64,000 nt of DNA, taken from CAZYSK01 sp964649415. Lineage in GTDB: Bacteria; Chloroflexota; Anaerolineae; B4-G1. Where the stretch lies: assembly GCA_964649415.1 (NCBI GenBank), contig CAZYSK010000025.1, positions 8,300-72,299 on the forward strand, written 5' to 3'. Positions 15,944-24,537 of this stretch are shown here, piece after piece (the first letter of the stretch is position 1; every line of letters starts with the position of its first letter). The position numbers and the translations under genes were made by a program. The notes under the pieces are model-generated. The model was not told where the DNA came from, ran no database searches, and was given only the letters and a program-made list of their open reading frames with translations.

Positions 15944-17269
15944 GTGAGCAAAATCGCTTTCATCGGTGCAGGGAGCCTGGGATTCACGCGCGGCCTGGCG
16001 CGTGATATGCTCACCTTCCCCCTGCTCCAGGACGCCACGTTGGCATTGATGGACATTGACGCCGAGCGCCTCGAATTCTCCCAGAGGGCCGTCCAGCGCA
16101 TCGTCGATATGGGCAACTACCCGGCCAAGGTCGAGGCGACACTGGACCGTGCGGAGGCGCTGGAAGGGGCCGACGCGGTACTGTGCACCATTCTGGCCGG
16201 CGGCACCGACGTGTGGCGGCACGACATCGAGATCCCCAAGAAGTACGGCGTGGACACCAACATCGGCGACACGCGCGGCCCCTCGGGCATCTTCCGCGCG
16301 CTGCGCACCATCCCGGTGATGCTGGACATCGTCAAGGACATAGAGCGCTACTGCCCAGACGCCATCTTCCTGAACTACACCAACCCCATGGCCATGCTGT
16401 GCCGGGCGATGCAGCGTGAGTCCTTCGTCCGCACCACAGGCTTGTGTCACAGCGTACAGGGCACGGCCATGATGCTGGCCCGGTGGATCGGCGCACCGTT
16501 CGAGGAAATCACCTACACCTGCGCGGGCATCAACCATCAGGCCTGGTATCTCAAGTACGAATGGAACGGCAAGGACGCCTATCCACTGATCCGCGAGGCA
16601 GTGCAGAAGCCCGAGATCTACAACGAGGAGATCGTGCGGAACGAGATGTTCCTGCACCTGGACTACTACGTCACCGAATCCAGCGGGCACAACTCGGAGT
16701 ATAACTGGTGGTTCCGCAAACGCCCCGACCTGATCGAGAAGTACTGCACCCACGGCACGGGCTGGAATCCGGGCGAGTACGCCTATATCCTCAAAGAGTA
16801 CCAGAAGAAGGAGAACACCTGGAAGGACGAGGCCAGGAAGTGGTTCGCCGAGGACACCCCGATCAGCCTGGAGCGCGGGCACGAGTACGCGGCCTACATC
16901 ATCAACGCCTGGCAGGGCGGCGAGATCTTCCACTTCAACGGCAACGTGCCCAACACCGGCCTGATCACCAACCTGCCGCAGGGTGCTTGCGTGGAGGTTC
17001 CGGTCTTCGTGGATAAGGCCGGCTTCCACCCGGTCCACGTGGGCGCGCTTCCGCCACAATGCGCGGCACTGACGAACCTGAGCTCCATCATCGAGGAGAT
17101 GGCGGTCGAGGCGGCGCTGACCGGCGACCCGCGCCTGGTCTTCCAGGCCATCGCCCACGATCCATTGACCGCTGCGGTCCTCTCGCTGGCCGAGATCAAG
17201 GACATGGTCAACGAGATGTTCCGGCAGAATCAGGACTACCTGCCGCAGTTCACGCATTTTGACGTGTAG
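15944..17269 (+). CDS. GH4 family glycosidase (alpha-galactosidase/alpha-glucosidase-like)
   Basis: 441 aa, GTG start with AGGAGGT upstream. The NAD-binding start is KIAFIGAGSLGFTRGLARD. Metal ligands lie in GLCHSVQGTA and CAGINHQAWYL; the CHS form and the INHQAWY motif are typical of the alpha-galactosidase (MelA) branch of GH4 rather than the phospho-beta-glucosidases (CN.P and LNHLSW). The enzyme uses NAD+ and Mn2+ to cleave alpha-linked sugars by an oxidation-elimination route in the cytoplasm. No transporter is adjacent; the nearest candidate is the MFS gene at 24771. Confidence 0.92.
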   Translation: MSKIAFIGAGSLGFTRGLARDMLTFPLLQDATLALMDIDAERLEFSQRAVQRIVDMGNYPAKVEATLDRAEALEGADAVLCTILAGGTDVWRHDIEIPKKYGVDTNIGDTRGPSGIFRALRTIPVMLDIVKDIERYCPDAIFLNYTNPMAMLCRAMQRESFVRTTGLCHSVQGTAMMLARWIGAPFEEITYTCAGINHQAWYLKYEWNGKDAYPLIREAVQKPEIYNEEIVRNEMFLHLDYYVTESSGHNSEYNWWFRKRPDLIEKYCTHGTGWNPGEYAYILKEYQKKENTWKDEARKWFAEDTPISLERGHEYAAYIINAWQGGEIFHFNGNVPNTGLITNLPQGACVEVPVFVDKAGFHPVHVGALPPQCAALTNLSSIIEEMAVEAALTGDPRLVFQAIAHDPLTAAVLSLAEIKDMVNEMFRQNQDYLPQFTHFDV

Positions 17270-17294
17270 GAACCAGTTTTTTAGACGATGATCG

Positions 17295-18473
17295 ATGCGG
17301 GAGATAGCGACTGATCTGGCTCGTTGGCTGGCGGCCGGTGAGCGGGTTGCGCTGGCGACGGTGGTGTGGGCGCAAGGCTCGTCCCCCCGGCCGCCGGGCG
17401 CTCGCCTGGCGCTGACCGCCTCCGGCCACATGGCCGGATCGGTCAGCGGCGGCTGCGTGGAAGGCACGGTCTTCGCGGAGGCGCAGGAGGTGCTCGCTAG
17501 CGGGCAGCCGAAGCGCCTCCGCTACAGTGCCTCCGACGAGAGCGGTTGGGAGGTCGGCCTGGCCTGCGGGGGCACCATCGAGGTCTACGTTGAGCCGCTG
17601 GCGGACATCCATTGCCGCGTGCTGGAGGCGGTAGAGGCGGAGGAGACCATCGCGCTGGCGACGCGCCTGGGCCGTTCAACTATCCCTGCGGAGGCGAATG
17701 TCGCCACTGCCGATGCAGACCGCAGACGGCACTCCGGCATAGACCTGACAGGTTTCGGTACGGATGTACCCATCCGCCCTGTCAGGTCTACGAACGGTCG
17801 GGGGCAGACAGTCGGCGGCCACCTGCTCGCCTGGCCCGACGGCCGCCTGGAGGGCGACGGCTCCCTGGCCCCCTTGCTGACCCTGCTGTTCCCCGGCCCG
17901 GCCGCCGACCTGCATCGAGACCCCGAAGGGGACGTGTTCCTCGAGGTCATCACCCCACCGCCGACGCTGGTCATCGTCGGCGCGGTGCATATCGCCGCGC
18001 CGCTCGTCACCCTGGCGCAGGCGCTGGGCTTCCACGTCCGCCTGATAGACGCGCGGCGGGCCTTCGCCACCCGGGATCGGTTTCCCACCGTGGACGACCT
18101 GGTGATCGCCTGGCCCCAGGACGCGCTACACGCCGACAAGCTCGGACCACATCACGCGGTCGTGGTCCTGACCCACGATCCCAAGTTCGACGTGCCGGCG
18201 TTGCAGATTGCGCTTCGCAGCCAGGCGAGCTACGTCGGCCTCATCGGTTCTCGCACCACGCAGGCAAAGCGCCGCGCCGCGCTGCGCGAGGCGGGCTTCG
18301 GCGAGGCCGAGGTAGCACGCATCCACGGCCCGGTGGGGCTTGACCTGGGTGGACGGGAGCCGGCCGAGATCGCGCTGGCGATCCTGGCCGAGGTCGTCGC
18401 CGTGCAGCATGGCCGCTCGGGCGGGATGCTGAGCGACAAGGGCAAGGATGCAGGGGAGCCGGTCAGCACATGA
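17295..18473 (+). CDS. XdhC/CoxI-family molybdoenzyme maturation protein with repeat insertion
   Basis: 392 aa. The N-terminal XdhC_CoxI domain contains VWAQGSSPRPPGARLALTASG and SGGCVEG. The C-terminal Rossmann domain starts at TLVIVGAVHIAAPLVTLAQALG and includes YVGLIGSRTTQAKRR. Such proteins help sulfurate or insert the molybdenum cofactor of xanthine dehydrogenase-like enzymes; no such enzyme is in the window. Between the domains, about residues 135-180, lies a stretch with no family match, coincident with the CCTGACAGG palindrome at 17742-17788 and an adjoining CGCAGACGG part. The frame is kept. The 3' end overlaps the next gene by 4 bp. Confidence 0.9.
   Translation: MREIATDLARWLAAGERVALATVVWAQGSSPRPPGARLALTASGHMAGSVSGGCVEGTVFAEAQEVLASGQPKRLRYSASDESGWEVGLACGGTIEVYVEPLADIHCRVLEAVEAEETIALATRLGRSTIPAEANVATADADRRRHSGIDLTGFGTDVPIRPVRSTNGRGQTVGGHLLAWPDGRLEGDGSLAPLLTLLFPGPAADLHRDPEGDVFLEVITPPPTLVIVGAVHIAAPLVTLAQALGFHVRLIDARRAFATRDRFPTVDDLVIAWPQDALHADKLGPHHAVVVLTHDPKFDVPALQIALRSQASYVGLIGSRTTQAKRRAALREAGFGEAEVARIHGPVGLDLGGREPAEIALAILAEVVAVQHGRSGGMLSDKGKDAGEPVST
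17742..17788. repeat. CCTGACAGG palindrome inside xdhC-like gene
   Basis: Perfect 11-bp arms GACCTGACAGG (17742-17752) and CCTGTCAGGTC (17778-17788) surround a second inverted repeat CGGATG/CATCCG. The same outer arms, 14 bp long, occur at 32539-32552 and 32620-32633. Inside the gene the element encodes a linker and does not break the frame. Confidence 0.85.
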
Positions 18474-20032
18474 AGCGGGCAATCGCGGGCGCGCTCCCCC
18501 GGCTGCTGTTCCTCGCCGCCGCCGTCGCTGCCGTCAGCCCCGTGATTCTGGCCTGCCTCTACCCCGCCGGACCTGACTTCCTCCACGTGCGCTTCAACTC
18601 CTGGTTCGTCTTCGTCCTGGGCGCGTTGACGCTGGCGCTCGACGGGGTCGCCGGCTATCTGTGGTGGCGGCTGCGCAGGACGGACCGCGCGCTCACGGAC
18701 CTGGCGGCTCAGCCCCTGCGGGGGGACATCCCGTCTATCGCCGGGCACAAACACCTGGATCGGGCCGAATTCCTCTCTCTCCTTCAGATCCTGTTCAGCC
18801 ACCCTTCCTATGCGAAGGGAAGCGCAGCGGCTCCTGCGGACGTCAAGTACGTGCAGGTGGAGCCCCTGCCGGGCGGGCACGGAGGCAGCGCGACCGTGCT
18901 GGCCAGGCTGCGGCGCGAGCAAAGCAGTGCTCCCTTACCACAGTCCCTTGTGGTCAAACTGGGCCAGAAGCGGGAGATGGCCGGCGAGCACGACAAGTTC
19001 CAGACGTACGTTCGCTGGCATCTCCCTGGCGCGGCCCGCTTCGTCCGGTACGCCGAGTGGGAGGATTTCGCCGCCATCGCCTACGAGTTCGTAGGTCTGG
19101 ACCCAGATCACGATATACAGAGCCTGCTTCAGTTCTACGAAGGCCACACGCCCGCCGAGGTGTCGGAGTTGATCGGCGAGGTCTACGGGCACCTCGCCCG
19201 GGCCTGGTACAGATCCGGGCGAACGGAGCCCACGGACCTATACCAAGAATACGACCTGCTACGGGTGAAGCGAGAGCGCATCATCGAGCACGTGGAGCGG
19301 CTGGTGGACGAGGACGACCGCTACCGCCGCAACTTCACCGTCGCGCGGCAGGAGCTCCAGCGCAGCCTGAGGCCCGGCTTCTGTCCTGCGCTGGACATCC
19401 CCTGGCGCGACCCCGTGGCGTTCCTCCGCACCTGGCCCAAGCAGGACCTGACCATTCCCATCCACCGCTCGACCGTCCATGGCGACCTGCACGCCCGGAA
19501 CGTGTTGGTGGAGATCGAAGGGGGTGGGCAACGGCACGCCTGGTTCATCGACTTCTCCCACACCGGCAACGGCCTGTCGCAGGATCGGACCCGCGAAGCG
19601 GAGCGGGACGGCACGCTCCCGGGCCCAGACGCAGGGCACACACTGCGGGATTTCTGCCGCCTCGAGGCGGACGTCAAGTTCGTCCTGACCCGGCTGTGCG
19701 ACGGGGATGACCTGGGGCTGGCCGTTGCGTTCGAGCGGGAGTTGATCAGGCGTGGCATGGCATTGCCCGAGTGGCAAGTGGCGCTGCCAAGCGTCGAGGC
19801 CCTGGCGGACGAGCGCTTCAAGAAAGCGTGGCACGCCATCCGGGAGATCCGCCGCCGCGCCTCCACGTACCTGGTCAACGTGGGCGATCTACGGCCCTAT
19901 CACCTGAGCCTCCTCCACGCGACGCTGCCCATCGTCTACTATCACCGCGATCAGTTCGACAGCGAGGCGTGCGAACGGCAGCAGAAACGGTGCGCGCTGC
20001 TCTCGGCTGGCATGCTGTGCAGCCAGCTCTAG
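18470..20032 (+). CDS. Membrane-anchored phosphotransferase (APH/protein-kinase fold)
   Basis: 520 aa. Two N-terminal membrane segments (about 5-27 and 42-62) are followed by a kinase-like domain. The catalytic loop VHGDLHARNVLVE (near 342) contains the Brenner-type HGDxHxxN, and the metal-binding FIDFSHTG follows. A nucleotide-binding loop region is QVEPLPGGHGGSATVLA. Substrate is unknown; small-molecule or protein phosphorylation are both possible. It overlaps the XdhC stop by 4 bp and ends 7 bp from the convergent STAND regulator. That arrangement hints at shared function, and similar kinase-like proteins occur in predicted NTPase-based conflict systems. Confidence 0.75.
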   Translation: MKRAIAGALPRLLFLAAAVAAVSPVILACLYPAGPDFLHVRFNSWFVFVLGALTLALDGVAGYLWWRLRRTDRALTDLAAQPLRGDIPSIAGHKHLDRAEFLSLLQILFSHPSYAKGSAAAPADVKYVQVEPLPGGHGGSATVLARLRREQSSAPLPQSLVVKLGQKREMAGEHDKFQTYVRWHLPGAARFVRYAEWEDFAAIAYEFVGLDPDHDIQSLLQFYEGHTPAEVSELIGEVYGHLARAWYRSGRTEPTDLYQEYDLLRVKRERIIEHVERLVDEDDRYRRNFTVARQELQRSLRPGFCPALDIPWRDPVAFLRTWPKQDLTIPIHRSTVHGDLHARNVLVEIEGGGQRHAWFIDFSHTGNGLSQDRTREAERDGTLPGPDAGHTLRDFCRLEADVKFVLTRLCDGDDLGLAVAFERELIRRGMALPEWQVALPSVEALADERFKKAWHAIREIRRRASTYLVNVGDLRPYHLSLLHATLPIVYYHRDQFDSEACERQQKRCALLSAGMLCSQL

Positions 20033-20039
20033 GTGTGCC

Positions 20040-21485
20040 TCATTTGAACCGATAGCCCACGTCCCGCACAGTCTCCACGCACGTGTACGTATCGTCGCCG
20101 GTCATCCGCCGCACGCAGGGGTCCAGCCGTCCCCTCAGCCGCTTGACCAGTTGCGACAGGGCGGCGTTGGTGACGCCGGCCGCTTCGTCTCCGTAGACCT
20201 GTAAGATAATGTCGTCGGCGGGGATAGCCTGCCCCCGTCCCGCCGTCAATGCCAGCAGCAACGCGAACAGCTTGGGAGAGAGCGTCACGGACTGCTCCCC
20301 CATCGCGGTCTCGACACGCGCTCGATTCGGGAACACCGCCGTGATGCGAACCGTGCCCACACCGGGGGATTGGCATTCGTCCACGTAGACTTCGAACAAG
20401 GGGCAGAATACGCGCACGCCGGATGCGCCCATGGGCGCACCTCCCCCGGTGACGAGTATCCCGCACCGTTCCAGGGCCGCCACGCGCTCGGCGTCCGCCG
20501 ATCGGAGCAGAGGGGCACCTGTAGCCGCTTTGAGCACCACCGCCTGCTCCGCCGCCGTCAGATCGCCCCACAGATCATCGCACAAGTTCTTGACCTTGCC
20601 CGACCGGAGCAACTGCCGGGCCATCTCCCGGTCCGGCAGGCCCCCATCATCCGTATAAGGTCGCGATTCCGATGGCGCACCGCCGCTCCTACAAAGGCGC
20701 CATTCCGATGGCGCACCGTCGTCCCTACCAAGGCGCCATTCCGATGGCGCGGAGCCCACCTTCCCGCTGCCCAGCAGTTCGGCCGCGTTTTTCAGGAAGC
20801 CCGGATGCCCACCGGTGCACGCGATCAGGCTCTCTCGCTGCCCCGGGCCGAAGGTGCAGCCCAGCCGGGCCTCGTCGCGCTGGACGGACTCCAGTGCGTC
20901 CTTGTGGCTCAGAGGCCCGATAGCACATCCGTCGTCCATCAGGTCCTGGAGTTCGTACAGGGGGGGCAGCGGCCTGCGGGTGGCGAACACGTAAGATAGG
21001 TTAGCCCGGGGCCGGACGTTTCTGAGGTGGAACAGGTAGTTGAAGAACGGCCTGCCAAGCGCGGCCGCGGCCTGATCGAAGTAATCCAGGACCAGCACCA
21101 GGGCCAGGCTTGGCTCCACGCCGAGGATCTGCTCCCTCAACGCCCGGCGGATACCGGAGGGGGCGTGCGGCATCCCGGCATCGTCCGTGGTGAGGCCCTC
21201 GCGGTTCATCTGGGCCACCACCTCCGTCAGAAGCTCGGCCTCGTCTCCCTCGGCCAGGCCCGCGCAGTCCACGTGGACCAAGGCGGTGTCCTTCGCCCGC
21301 TCTTTCAGGTAGCGCGGTCCGACCTGAGGGTGGGAGACGATGAAGCGCACGACGTTGGACTTCCCCATGCCAGCCAGCCCCGTGATGGAGATACTGCGCA
21401 GTCTGTATACGGCATCCATGATCTGCCGGACTTCGGCTTCCCGGTAGTCAGTGGGGAAACGGGCCTCTTTGTACGTCGGCGGCAT
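20040..21485 (-). CDS. STAND-type NTPase with C-terminal winged-helix domain and repeat insertion
   Basis: 481 aa. The P-loop NTPase domain has Walker A GLAGMGKS (36-43) and Walker B LALVLVLDYFDQA (about 150). The C-terminal OmpR-type winged helix (about 390-481) ends in VRDVGYRFK and includes SPKLFALLLALTAGRGQAI. The order ATPase then DNA-binding domain at the C-terminus is unusual; SARP-type regulators have it at the N-terminus. A linker (about 244-277) consists of three 12-residue units APSEWRLGRDDG, APSEWRLCRSGG and APSESRPYTDDG encoded by the palindromic repeats at 20653-20752. It converges with a phosphotransferase gene. The target promoters are unknown. Confidence 0.85.
   Translation of the reverse strand: MPPTYKEARFPTDYREAEVRQIMDAVYRLRSISITGLAGMGKSNVVRFIVSHPQVGPRYLKERAKDTALVHVDCAGLAEGDEAELLTEVVAQMNREGLTTDDAGMPHAPSGIRRALREQILGVEPSLALVLVLDYFDQAAAALGRPFFNYLFHLRNVRPRANLSYVFATRRPLPPLYELQDLMDDGCAIGPLSHKDALESVQRDEARLGCTFGPGQRESLIACTGGHPGFLKNAAELLGSGKVGSAPSEWRLGRDDGAPSEWRLCRSGGAPSESRPYTDDGGLPDREMARQLLRSGKVKNLCDDLWGDLTAAEQAVVLKAATGAPLLRSADAERVAALERCGILVTGGGAPMGASGVRVFCPLFEVYVDECQSPGVGTVRITAVFPNRARVETAMGEQSVTLSPKLFALLLALTAGRGQAIPADDIILQVYGDEAAGVTNAALSQLVKRLRGRLDPCVRRMTGDDTYTCVETVRDVGYRFK
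20653..20752. repeat. Palindromic 36-bp repeat array (three cores) inside the STAND gene
   Basis: Three cores of the form GCGCCATTCCGATGGCGC at a strict 36-bp spacing, linked by ACCG(C/T)CG(C/T)(T/C)CCTAC(A/C)AAG. The linker closely matches that of the arrays at 430-526, which lie 20 kb away. Read on the minus strand it gives three APSE(W/S)R units. The frame differs from that used in the kinase array. Confidence 0.88.
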
Positions 21486-21519
21486 GCGCGTCTCCTATGT
21501 GTGGTTCGGATCTGTGGAC

Positions 21520-21528
21520 ATTATAGCA
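21520..21528 (-). promoter_or_regulatory. Extended -10 element upstream of the STAND gene
   Basis: On the minus strand TGCTATAAT matches the extended -10 consensus, about 35 bp from the start codon at 21485. No good -35 is visible at the right distance. Confidence 0.5.
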
Positions 21529-21563
21529 CATTTCTGGAGCATTTTGGGAACCACAAGCGCTTT

Positions 21564-21609
21564 TCAACAACATTGTACCGCGTTTGTTGACAACAGTTGA
21601 CCGGTTGAC
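21564..21609. promoter_or_regulatory. Candidate operator with three GTTGAC repeats and an inverted repeat
   Basis: Between the divergent STAND and membrane-protein genes, GTTGAC occurs at 21586, 21596 and 21604, and TCAACAA (21564-21570) is the inverse of TTGTTGA (21584-21590). The arrangement between two divergent promoters suggests a regulator-binding site, possibly for the winged-helix protein itself; that link is inference. Confidence 0.45.
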
Positions 21610-21640
21610 CGATCCACGTCACGCAGCGCGCTCGCAATCG

Positions 21641-21649
21641 TGGTATAAT
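21641..21649 (+). promoter_or_regulatory. Extended -10 element of the membrane-protein gene
   Basis: TGGTATAAT fits the extended -10 consensus, about 60 bp before the chosen start at 21708. The -35 region is weak. Confidence 0.5.
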
Positions 21650-21707
21650 CTCTCCAGTCATGAAGAAGAGCACAGCGACGTGCCAACCACAAGCAAAGGA
21701 GAGGAAA

Positions 21708-22475
21708 ATGTCCAGTACAAGCGCTCCCATCGCAGAACACACACGCAACACCGTCAAGCACTTATTGAGCCTGGTCGCGAGCGTTTTCGTCACTGCTATA
21801 GGTCTGCTCATGATCGTGGGTAGTATCGTGGCGGCCCTGTCAGGGGACCGGCAGGCGATCCTGTTTTTCGGCCTGGGCCTGGTCTACGCCGGTCCTGGCG
21901 CGTTCTGGTTCATCAGCACGATGCGCAAGCGCGATCTGCGCGTTGCCGTCTTCCCGGAAGGATTCTCTTACACCAAGGGGGGCAAGACGGAATTCATCGC
22001 CTGGGACGACGTCGAGACTGTCTGGCAAGCCATCACCCAGGTCCAAGGCACGTTCACCGTGCGCTCCTGCAAGATACAGCTCCGCGATGGCCGCAAGATC
22101 AGGTTCACCAACGCACTTCGCAACGTGGCAGAGCTGATCACCACCGTTCAGCGGGAGGCCACCTCCCGCATCCTGGGCCGCGCGCGGAAGGCATACCTTG
22201 CCGGCGAGACCATCTCTTTCGGCAAATTCGGCATCAGCAAGGCTGGCATTTCCCAGGGCAGCAGGACGCTCCCCTGGGAGCAGGTCTCGGGCGTGACGGT
22301 AGACAGGGGCGTGGTCACGATCAAGAAGGAAGGCAGATTGCTCAAATGGGCCTCCGCAAGAGTGTCCGAGATGTCCAACTTCTTCGTCTTCGCACATATG
22401 GCGGGATCGGCGGCATCCGGCAGCACCGACCTGGCATTGTTGGTGATGAGCATCCAGGAATCTGTCCAAAAGTGA
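21708..22475 (+). CDS. Two-TM membrane protein of DUF6585-like type
   Basis: 255 aa. Two membrane segments (about 15-38 and 45-65) are followed by a soluble PH-like region with VFPEGFSYTKGGKTEFIAWDDVETVWQ, a pattern resembling proteins annotated DUF6585. The start at 21708 is preferred because CAAAGGAGAGG lies 5-15 bp upstream; the frame is open from 21660. It is followed by a WD40 lipoprotein gene 59 bp downstream. Function is unknown. Confidence 0.75.
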   Translation: MSSTSAPIAEHTRNTVKHLLSLVASVFVTAIGLLMIVGSIVAALSGDRQAILFFGLGLVYAGPGAFWFISTMRKRDLRVAVFPEGFSYTKGGKTEFIAWDDVETVWQAITQVQGTFTVRSCKIQLRDGRKIRFTNALRNVAELITTVQREATSRILGRARKAYLAGETISFGKFGISKAGISQGSRTLPWEQVSGVTVDRGVVTIKKEGRLLKWASARVSEMSNFFVFAHMAGSAASGSTDLALLVMSIQESVQK

Positions 22476-22534
22476 CTTCCCGGACACGGCCCATCGTCCA
22501 ACCGGCGCGTCACTGAGAGCAAGGAGACAAGTAG

Positions 22535-23767
22535 ATGAACAAGATGAAACTAAGCAACGTGTGCCCACACCAGGCCCTCATGCTCGCGATCTCCGCACTG
22601 GCGCTGGCCTCGCTCGCCTGCAGCGCCATCGCGCACGAGACGCCGATGCCGAAGCTCACAAAAGCACCCTCCGTCGCGGAAAGCGACCCGGGCGGCACGA
22701 CTGCGGACGATGGAGCCCCGGGCGAGGGTGTCGAAGTGGCGGTCACATCATCACCGCTGCCAAGCCCTGCGCCGTCGCCGATACCGAGCCCCACGCCGTC
22801 GCCCAAGCCGGCACCGACCACGACGCCAACTCCGGCACAGGTGCCGACCACCGCTCCGGTCGTACCTATGTCCGAATCGGCGATCTCGCCCGCGAACGTG
22901 GATCGGGTGACCCAACTGGTGTTGTGGGACGAGGGGCACGGCATGCCCCACCAGTTGGCGTGGTCGCCCGATGGCGGCACGCTGGCCTCGGCGTCCTACA
23001 ACATCTATCTGTACGACACCCAGGCATTGGAGCCGGTGGGCACGATTGACGCCGGTGGATGGACAGACAGTGTGGCCTTCTCTCCTGACGGTAGCATGCT
23101 GGCATCGGCCTCGCACCAAAGCGTGACACTGTGGGAGATGCCCAGCGGGGGCGAGTTGGGCAGCTTTGACGGCATCAAATCGGCCAGCAGCGTCGCCTTC
23201 TCGCCCGACGGGACAGTGCTGGCTGTGGCGGCTGACATGGCGGTCAAGCTGTTGGACGTGGCGAGCAGGCGCGAGTTGCGCACGCTCATCGGGCACAGGG
23301 GCATGGTGAACACCGTGGCTTTCTCGCCCGACGGAGGGACGCTGGCCTCTGGCGCAGGCGAGATCAAGTTGTGGGACGTATCCACCGGGCGCGAACTGCA
23401 CACCCTCGACAGACACGAATCATGGGTGCACAGTGTGGCCTTCTCGCCCGACGGTCAACTGCTGGCTTCAGGCTCGGTGGACCAGGCAGTCAAGCTGTGG
23501 GAGGTCTCCAGTGGGCGCGAACTGCGCACGCTCAGCGCACACACCGGCCAGGTGGACGGCGTGGCCTTCTCCCCGGACGGACAACTGCTGGCCTCGGCGT
23601 CTTGGGACCTCACGGTCAGGCTGTGGGAAGTGCAGAGCGGGCGCGAACTGCGCGCCCTGACTGGTCATACCAATTGGCTGCGGACTGTGGCCTTCTCGCC
23701 CGATGGGGAAACGCTGGCATCAGGGGCATACGATGCCACGGTGCGGCTGTGGGGTCTCGGAGAATGA
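22535..23767 (+). CDS. WD40-repeat lipoprotein
   Basis: 410 aa. A signal peptide ends in a lipobox-like ALASLACS (Cys near 29). A low-complexity linker of Pro, Ser and Thr (about 70-105) spans to a WD40 propeller of about seven blades, each with (V/W)AFSPDG..LAS and a closing LW. This suggests a surface-anchored propeller that binds protein partners. AAGGAGA precedes the start. It is probably co-transcribed with the upstream membrane protein. Confidence 0.9.
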   Translation: MNKMKLSNVCPHQALMLAISALALASLACSAIAHETPMPKLTKAPSVAESDPGGTTADDGAPGEGVEVAVTSSPLPSPAPSPIPSPTPSPKPAPTTTPTPAQVPTTAPVVPMSESAISPANVDRVTQLVLWDEGHGMPHQLAWSPDGGTLASASYNIYLYDTQALEPVGTIDAGGWTDSVAFSPDGSMLASASHQSVTLWEMPSGGELGSFDGIKSASSVAFSPDGTVLAVAADMAVKLLDVASRRELRTLIGHRGMVNTVAFSPDGGTLASGAGEIKLWDVSTGRELHTLDRHESWVHSVAFSPDGQLLASGSVDQAVKLWEVSSGRELRTLSAHTGQVDGVAFSPDGQLLASASWDLTVRLWEVQSGRELRALTGHTNWLRTVAFSPDGETLASGAYDATVRLWGLGE

Positions 23768-23822
23768 CGCCGATCTGTATGGTCATTGGAGGTCTTGCGC
23801 TGCGCCGCAGAGATTGGCATGG

Positions 23823-24218
23823 CTACGTGGCAAGTCGATCTGCCACGAAAGCATAGATGCGCTCCGCCGTCTCTACAGCCGATTGCGCTGGTTCCAGCGG
23901 TATCGGGGGTAAGACGTCAGGATAGCGGAACTCAACTGCATAGGGCGTTAGCTCGTCTGCCTCCGCGCGAAATCGTTCGAAACTGCTGTCCAAAGATACG
24001 CACAGGTCAATCAGATAGCTCAGATCGTGACGGCGCCCGAAAGCAACTCGTTGAAGAGTTAGATAGCCCTTGAGAGCCTTCTCCGCGCACTGTTGAGCGT
24101 GGAAGCCAATGCTCTCCGGCGGCGGATCGTCCATTGTGACCGGGTACCTGGCCACACGCAGGTCATGTTCAGACCGAAGCATCCATTCAGTGGCCAGTTC
24201 ACGCACTGGGTCGCGCAT
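23823..24218 (-). CDS. HEPN-domain protein of an HEPN/MNT toxin-antitoxin pair
   Basis: 131 aa. The HEPN core is FHAQQCAEKALKGYLTLQ followed by RRHDLSYLIDLC, the pattern seen in HEPN partners of minimal nucleotidyltransferases. HEPN proteins of this type are RNases inhibited by AMPylation from the MNT partner. The start at 24218 gives a 20-bp overlap with the upstream MNT gene, so translation is coupled. Upstream in-frame codons do not look like protein of this family. Confidence 0.87.
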   Translation of the reverse strand: MRDPVRELATEWMLRSEHDLRVARYPVTMDDPPPESIGFHAQQCAEKALKGYLTLQRVAFGRRHDLSYLIDLCVSLDSSFERFRAEADELTPYAVEFRYPDVLPPIPLEPAQSAVETAERIYAFVADRLAT

Positions 24219-24537
24219 ACAGCACCTTGCCCTCACGTGCCACCGTATGAGTGAAACTGCCGGGGACTGATTGGTAGCGCGCGAATTCCTCCGGCGTGTA
24301 GACCAGGATGTCCATAGGCAACCGCATGCCCCAGAAAAGCCGACGCACCTGAGCATAGCGTTGGGGACGGGGGAGAGTCGATTCCTGGATGATCAAGAGA
24401 TCAATATCGCTGTGGGGACCACGCTCACCCCGCGCCCAGGAGCCAAAGAGGATGATCTTCTGTGGCCGTACTGCCTCCACTATTCTCGCTGTGATACTCT
24501 GCAGGAGATGTTCTTCCCTGGCGATTGGCTTGTCCAT
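24199..24537 (-). CDS. Minimal nucleotidyltransferase (MNT) antitoxin
   Basis: 112 aa with the nucleotidyltransferase motif LFGSWARGERGPHSDIDLLII (GS plus D-x-D) and a third acidic region at MDILVY. It is paired with the overlapping HEPN gene. Known MNT antitoxins neutralise HEPN toxins by adding AMP groups to them. Both genes run opposite to their neighbours, forming a self-contained module. Confidence 0.9.
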   Translation of the reverse strand: MDKPIAREEHLLQSITARIVEAVRPQKIILFGSWARGERGPHSDIDLLIIQESTLPRPQRYAQVRRLFWGMRLPMDILVYTPEEFARYQSVPGSFTHTVAREGKVLYARPSA

